A stretch of DNA of 64,000 bases, taken from the NCBI RefSeq assembly GCF_042956465.1, contig NZ_JBIBGL010000003.1, forward strand, positions 682,001 through 746,000, read 5' to 3'. Shown one piece after another: positions 60,060-64,000 of the stretch. The DNA comes from Embleya sp042956465 (GTDB taxonomy: Bacteria > Actinomycetota > Actinomycetes > Streptomycetales > Streptomycetaceae). Within the stretch, counting starts at the first letter, position 1, and each line of letters starts with the position of its first letter. Made by a program: the position numbers and the translations under genes. The notes under the pieces are model-generated. The model made no database searches, was not told the DNA's origin, and worked only from the letters and a program-made list of their open reading frames with translations.

Positions 60060-60872
60060 ATGCCTCCGACCCCCGCCGCGACCCGCCGGCGTCCGCGCTG
60101 GTGGACCGAATTGCTGCTGATCGCAGTGCTGTACGAGGCGTACTCGCTCAGCCGACTCGTGGTCCGCGGCGACGTGGACGCCGCGCTGCGCAACGCCGAG
60201 CGAATACTGCACGTCGAGTCGCTCACCCACCTCGATCCCGAACGGGTGCTCAACCAGGTCGTCACCAACCACGTGCTCGTCGGCGTGGTCTGCGACTACG
60301 CGTACGCGACGCTGCACTACCTGGTGACCCCGCTGGTGCTGTTCTGGTTGTGGCGGCGGCGCCCCGAGCGCTACCGGGGCGCGCGCACCACGCTGGCGAT
60401 CGCCACGGTGGTCTCGCTGGCGGGCTTCATGCTCTTCCCGACCGCGCCGCCGCGGATGATCGACGGCTTCACCGACACCATGGCGCACTTCGCGTCCTGG
60501 GGCTGGTGGGGCGGGGGTGCCAGCGCGCCGCGCGGCATGGAGCACATGACCAACGAGTACGCGGCGATGCCGTCCCTGCACGTGGGCTGGGCCGCCTGGT
60601 GCGGGTGGCAGTTGTGGCGGCACGGTCGCGGTCGGGTGTCGCGCGTCCTGGGCGTGCTCTATCCGCTCTTCGTGGTCGTGGTGGTACTGGGCACCGCGAA
60701 CCACTACCTCGCGGACGTGGTCGCGGGGCTCGCGGTGATGGGGCTGGGCGCGCTCGCGTCGCCGTGGGTGCTGCGCGGGGTGGACCGGACACGCGACGGG
60801 GTGGCGATGCGCCGGGCCGAGTCGAAACAGACCGTTCAACCGATCGATGTCGATCAAAGAAGCGCCGCCTGA
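60060..60872 (+). CDS. PAP2 superfamily phosphatase (inositolphosphotransferase type)
   Basis: 270 residues from ATG 60060. About six membrane helices. PAP2 motifs: LFPTAPPRMIDGFTDT (first motif region), YAAMPSLHVGWAAWCGWQLW (SLH with catalytic His), and TANHYLADVVAG (third motif, His). The PSLH form with the AUR1/Ipt1-like layout suggests a phosphatidic acid phosphatase or lipid phosphate transferase. Divergent from the phosphotransferase; may share the KstR-type box. Confidence 0.9.
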   Translation: MPPTPAATRRRPRWWTELLLIAVLYEAYSLSRLVVRGDVDAALRNAERILHVESLTHLDPERVLNQVVTNHVLVGVVCDYAYATLHYLVTPLVLFWLWRRRPERYRGARTTLAIATVVSLAGFMLFPTAPPRMIDGFTDTMAHFASWGWWGGGASAPRGMEHMTNEYAAMPSLHVGWAAWCGWQLWRHGRGRVSRVLGVLYPLFVVVVVLGTANHYLADVVAGLAVMGLGALASPWVLRGVDRTRDGVAMRRAESKQTVQPIDVDQRSAA

Positions 60873-60936
60873 TCACACCGAATCGTGCCCAATGAACGAT
60901 TTCGATCAAGGTCAGCCGGATACGACTTCCGAACGA

Positions 60937-60957
60937 CGCTTGCCTCGCAGGCAAGCG
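60937..60957. promoter_or_regulatory. Inverted repeat CGCTTGCCT-cgc-AGGCAAGCG
   Basis: Perfect 9-bp arms with a 3-nt loop, 65 nt after the PAP2 stop and 192 nt before the HAD gene start. It is too far from the HAD start for a simple operator and has no T-run, so it may be a terminator for PAP2 or an operator for the HAD gene. Confidence 0.5.
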
Positions 60958-61148
60958 GTACCTTCTGGGTGGTCCCGCGCCCGACAACGGCAAGGATTCC
61001 GTCATCGGGCACATGCCGATCGGACAAGCCGCCGCAACGGCGGACGAACCCGGTCGGGCTCGGCCTGACAGGCCCAGACCCCGCATGGTGGACGGAGGCA
61101 CGGCGAACCAGAGACGGGGCCGACAGGCGACGACAGCGGGGAGCGGTA

Positions 61149-61814
61149 ATGCGGATCAGCGCCGTGGTGTTCGACGTGGGCGAGACCCTGGTCGACGAAT
61201 CGCGGGAGTACGGCACCTGGGCCGACTGGCTCGGGGTGCCCCGACACACGTTCGCGGCCACCTTCGGGGCGGTGATCGCGCAGGGCCTCGACTATCGCGA
61301 GGTGTTCCAGCGCTTTCGGCCCGGTTTCGACCTGACCGTGGAGCGGGCCGCGCGCACCGAGGCGGGCTTTCCCGAGTGGTTCGGCGAGGAAGACCTCTAC
61401 GCCGACACCCGACCGTGCCTGAAGGCCCTGCGCGACCAGCGCCTGTGGCTGGGCGTGGTCGGCAACCAGACCGTGAACGCGGGCGTCATCCTGCGCGGCC
61501 TGGACCTGGGCGTGGACCTGCTGGCGACCTCCGACGACTGGGGCATCAGCAAGCCCGAGCCGGCCTTCTTCGAGCGCCTCGTCGCCGAATGTCCGTGCCC
61601 GGCCGAGGAGATCCTGTACGTCGGCGACCGCCTCGACAACGACGTCCGCCCGGCCCACCTGGCCGGCCTCCGCACCGCCCACGTACGCCGCGGCCCCTGG
61701 GGCTACCTGGTCGCCGAAGACCCCGAACTCATCGCAGTCACCGACCTACGCCTGGAGTCCCTCGGCGAACTCCCCGCCGCGGTCGCCCGCATCAACGGCA
61801 TCACCGAACCATAA
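61149..61814 (+). CDS. HAD family hydrolase
   Basis: 221 residues from ATG 61149 (GGGGAGCGG upstream). Motif I VVFDVGETLVDESREYGTW (nucleophile Asp and the usual DxG[E/D]T), motif II GVVGNQTVNAGVIL, motif III region SKPEPAFFERL, motif IV ILYVGDRLDNDVRPAHLAGL. A subfamily IA haloacid dehalogenase-like phosphatase; substrate unknown. The stop is followed by an A7 run and then the tandem repeat array. Confidence 0.92.
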   Translation: MRISAVVFDVGETLVDESREYGTWADWLGVPRHTFAATFGAVIAQGLDYREVFQRFRPGFDLTVERAARTEAGFPEWFGEEDLYADTRPCLKALRDQRLWLGVVGNQTVNAGVILRGLDLGVDLLATSDDWGISKPEPAFFERLVAECPCPAEEILYVGDRLDNDVRPAHLAGLRTAHVRRGPWGYLVAEDPELIAVTDLRLESLGELPAAVARINGITEP

Positions 61815-61848
61815 AAAAACCACCTCCGAACGCCGGCCCCTCACCCAG

Positions 61849-62126
61849 GCCGGCGTTTGAGACCAAGCAGCCGGGCCGGCCCATGAGGCCACTCAGCCTC
61901 GCCGGCGCTTGAGGCGAACCCAGCCCGGCCGGCGCTTGAGGCCAAATAGCCCGGCCGGCGCTTGAGGCCACTCAGCCCCGCCGGCGCTTGAGGCGAACCA
62001 GCCCGGCCGGCGCATGAGGCCAAATAGCCCGGCCGGCGCTTGAGGCCACTCAGCCCCGCCGGCGCTTGAGGCGAACCCAGCCCGGCCGGCGCATGAGGCC
62101 AAACAGCCCCGCCGGCGCCTGAGGCC
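61849..62126. repeat. Eleven-unit tandem repeat, core GCCGGCGCTTGAGG
   Basis: Contiguous 26-27-bp units built on GCCGGCGCTTGAGG with small changes (TTGAGG, ATGAGG, CTGAGG). The linkers run in a three-unit cycle, cgaacccagc, ccaaatagc, ccactcagc, repeated three times, giving a higher-order unit of about 79 bp. The core is one I recognise as a dispersed intergenic repeat in Streptomyces, usually single. The array fills the space between convergent HAD and TPR-like genes. There are no unique spacers, so it is not a CRISPR array. Confidence 0.9.
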
Positions 62127-62149
62127 ACCTCGGCCACAGACCGTGCACG

Positions 62150-63169
62150 TCACGCCGAGCCCTCCATCGGCCGCGCCCCGCCGCCCGAGCGCAACCGATC
62201 GTCAACCTCCCGCACGAACGACTCCCGCGCCCAAGGCGCCAGCGACGCCCGCACCGTGCGCACCCGATCCACCGCCGTCGCATACCCCTGTACCCCGACC
62301 AGATCGAGCGCTTCCTCCAACAGCCGACAGGCGTCTTGCGGCTCGCGCGCCCCCACCGCCGTCGCCGCCAGTTCGGCCAGCGTCATCGCCCGCTGCTTGT
62401 GGCTGTGCGCAGGCAACCCGGCGAGCGTGCGCTCCAGGCTGGCCCGGGCCTCGGCCGAGCGCCCGGCGGCCACCTCCGCGGCACCCCGGAAGCCCTCCAG
62501 GCGGGCCGCGGAGAACCAGTCCAGCCAGGCCGGCGGCCCGTCCGCCGTCCACGAACCGGGCGTCTCCGGCGGCGCGTACGTATCGGCGGCGCGATCCAGC
62601 AGCGGAAAGGCCGCGTCCGGCGTGCCGAGCCGGACCTCCGCCTCGGCCGCGATCGCGTCCAGCCACGCCCGCAGCGTCGGCCCGGCGTCGCCGCCCGTGG
62701 TGCGCTCGCGCGCCGCGGCCAGGGTGTCCCGGGCCTCCCCGCCACGCCCGGTCCAGGCCGGCGCGAACGCCATGTGCCCGAGCACGGCGGCGGCCAGCGA
62801 GCCGTCCCGACCCCGGTCCGCCGCGTCCAGGGCGAGGTCCTGCCAGCGCCGCACGTGCGGCCCGCGCAGGCTCAGGTCGAAGAAGGCGATCCTCGACGCG
62901 AGCAGCGCGGTCTCCGCGATCGCGGAGTAGTGCGCCCCCTCCGGCCCCTCGGCCAGCAGCCGGGCGCCGTTGCGGGCGTGTTCGGCCACCACCGGCAGCA
63001 GTCGCCCGGGTTCCTCGATCCAGTAGCGGGATCGCAGCCGGGCGGTGGTGGCGACATAGGCGGTGGGATCGGGGAGCGCGGCTGCCGGCCCCGAGGAGGC
63101 GTATGCGCCGGAACTCTTGACGGTGAGGCCGGCGACGGCGGCGCCGGCCAGAAAGGTACGTCGTTGCAC
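62150..63169 (-). CDS. TPR-like protein resembling regulator C-terminal domains
   Basis: 339 residues from GTG 63169 (GGGAGG upstream). MQRRTFLAGAAVAGLTVKSS looks like a Tat-type signal or the remnant of a linker; the rest is Ala/Arg/Leu helices resembling the tetratricopeptide part of Streptomyces XRE regulators, where this phrase follows the DNA-binding domain. Here no HTH precedes it. Divergent from the gene at 63532, a pairing I recall for XRE-TPR regulators and small primase-like proteins. Confidence 0.75.
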   Translation of the reverse strand: MQRRTFLAGAAVAGLTVKSSGAYASSGPAAALPDPTAYVATTARLRSRYWIEEPGRLLPVVAEHARNGARLLAEGPEGAHYSAIAETALLASRIAFFDLSLRGPHVRRWQDLALDAADRGRDGSLAAAVLGHMAFAPAWTGRGGEARDTLAAARERTTGGDAGPTLRAWLDAIAAEAEVRLGTPDAAFPLLDRAADTYAPPETPGSWTADGPPAWLDWFSAARLEGFRGAAEVAAGRSAEARASLERTLAGLPAHSHKQRAMTLAELAATAVGAREPQDACRLLEEALDLVGVQGYATAVDRVRTVRASLAPWARESFVREVDDRLRSGGGARPMEGSA

Positions 63170-63531
63170 CGCGTCCTCCCATACGCGTCGTGGTGACGGA
63201 CAGTCGTGGTGACGGACATGACTGCGTGGACCCGGTCACGCGGTAGACCGGGCCCGACCGCTCCGTGCTGGATCTCGATCGTGACCCCGTCCCACCTGCG
63301 GCGTCATGCCTCTAGCCCGTTAGGGCGGCAAGAGTCCTCAGCGCGTCCTGCAGGAGTCCCACCGCGGGCCTCGTCACACGGTGTGCCGACCTGGTTGCAT
63401 CTAAGGCAGAAGCGGACGCCCCCGAAGTCGGACGCTTCGGGCTTGTGCAGGACGAAGAGGACGCTTCGAGGACCTCCCGGCCCCCGAGGACGATTCCGTT
63501 TCCACGACGAAACGAGAGGACCGCCTCACCG
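63170..63531. other. Gap: divergent promoter region
   Basis: About 360 bases between two divergent genes. No gene is apparent. It contains CACAC-G-GTGTG near 63370, a minor palindrome, and lower-GC patches; no factor can be named. Confidence 0.35.
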
Positions 63532-63981
63532 ATGGACGCCGACGTGAACCGAACGACGCTGGCAGCGCTGCCGCAGGACGCGCTTCGGAACCCGTACGCC
63601 CCTCGCCTGGTCGCAGCCGGCGAGACGTTCGACGTGATCGAGGTGGAGGACCGGCTCGGCCGTGAGGCCTTGGCGACGCTGCACGCGCACCGCGTGCCGG
63701 TCGGTCCGGTCATCTTCGACCGCCGTTACCGCCGGATCGGGTTCCTCGTACCGCCGACCGCCGTGATGCCGATGCGGCCGCGCGAGCGCCGACTCGGCCC
63801 GCGCCACCACGGGCGGGGTGCCTGGATCACCTTCCCGCCGCCGCCGGAGCAGAACGACGGGCCGCTCGTGTGGCTCGTGCCGCCGACGCCCGACAACCGC
63901 CTGACGACGCTGCGGCACGTCCGCGCCGCGATCGCCGAGGCCGCCCGCGCGCTCGCCGAGCGTCACCAGCAGGCGATCTGA
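63532..63981 (+). CDS. Small primase-polymerase-like protein
   Basis: 149 residues from ATG 63532 (GAGAGGACC upstream). Phrases FDVIEVEDRLGREALATLHA, VPVGPVIFDRRYRRIGFLVP and AWITFPPPPEQNDGPLVWLV resemble the C-terminal half of bifunctional primase/polymerase (Prim-Pol) proteins common in Streptomyces. The catalytic N-terminal part is not present, so it is probably not an enzyme. Function unknown; divergent from the TPR-like gene. Confidence 0.7.
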   Translation: MDADVNRTTLAALPQDALRNPYAPRLVAAGETFDVIEVEDRLGREALATLHAHRVPVGPVIFDRRYRRIGFLVPPTAVMPMRPRERRLGPRHHGRGAWITFPPPPEQNDGPLVWLVPPTPDNRLTTLRHVRAAIAEAARALAERHQQAI

Positions 63982-64000
63982 GATCGCCCCCCGGACGTAC

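Noticed and set aside
61849..62126. Possible CRISPR array
   Set aside because: Units are contiguous and near-identical including the linkers, without unique spacers, and no cas genes are nearby.
61841..62283. Repetitive minus-strand frames with GLKRRPG-like units
   Set aside because: They are translations of the tandem DNA repeat, differ between frames, and lack a ribosome site or family match.

Overview
The window is very GC-rich, densely packed DNA with GTG/TTG starts and frequent 1-8 bp gene overlaps, typical of a large-genome streptomycete-type actinomycete (Streptomycetaceae; Streptomyces or a close relative). Markers for this are an adpA-orn pair next to tRNA-His, a SCO6745-family protein, DUF397, a chaplin-like peptide, a polyphosphate glucokinase, and the intergenic repeat core GCCGGCGCTTGAGG. 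No rRNA, integrase, intact transposase, CRISPR array or biosynthetic cluster was seen; it looks like ordinary chromosome with some accessory and decaying loci.

Layout. 1-2.0 kb: partial SCO6745-family gene, Mut7-C RNase, cysteine-free ribosomal protein L33. 2.2-6.0 kb: a tightly coupled three-gene cassette (cyclase-like protein, P-loop NTPase with alpha-helical repeats, SPFH-like protein) in which the first two proteins share a Gly/Asn-rich motif resembling bacterial amyloid signalling motifs; this is the best candidate for an undescribed system. 6.1-10.1 kb: Crp/Fnr and GntR regulators, AAA ATPase, exonuclease III, MazG-like enzyme. 10.2-12.0 kb: a lone LivG-type ATPase among what look like remnants of a branched-chain amino acid transporter. 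12.4-17.4 kb: KstR2-like TetR with a perfect 18-bp palindrome, serine hydrolase, sortase-type surface protein, amidohydrolase, Uma2 nuclease. 17.4-22.0 kb: type ISP restriction-like protein overlapping an esterase, a TrmH remnant, a membrane metallophosphoesterase and an internally deleted Uma2 pseudogene.

22-31 kb: SDR and exonuclease divergent around a palindrome, amidohydrolase, ppgK, a beta-helix/AAA+ fusion, an LCP cell-wall ligase and an ACT protein. 31-35.9 kb: TPR protein, YhgE/Pip-type exporter pair with a lysine-less Walker A, DUF397, tRNA-His. 36-43.4 kb: orn and adpA (with a TTA codon and a Crp-consensus upstream site), a LysR/YeiH pair around a LysR box, a universal stress protein, a MerR-SCP2 fusion, a TetR. 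43.5-50.8 kb: GH3 glycosidase, chaplin-like peptide, stand-alone hemC, lipoprotein, two related CxxC proteins, a deoxyribosyltransferase/Nudix fusion. 51-61.8 kb: Ser/Thr kinase with TPRs, acyl-CoA synthetase and enoyl-CoA hydratase, MarR, an RSH (p)ppGpp enzyme, an APH-fold phosphotransferase with a KstR-like box upstream, PAP2 phosphatase, HAD hydrolase. 61.8-64 kb: an 11-unit tandem repeat with three-unit higher-order periodicity, a TPR-like protein and a small primase-polymerase-like protein.

Genes that probably act together: the 2.2-6.0 kb cassette; the TetR and serine hydrolase at 12.5-14.3 kb; the ATPase/permease pair at 33.1-35.2 kb; LysR/YeiH; adpA-orn; and the acyl-CoA ligase, hydratase and MarR group at 52.6-56.2 kb. 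Several loci (Liv remnants, TrmH fragment, Uma2 fragment) show gene decay in progress. All functional calls rest on reading translated sequence and recalled family motifs; no database search was run.
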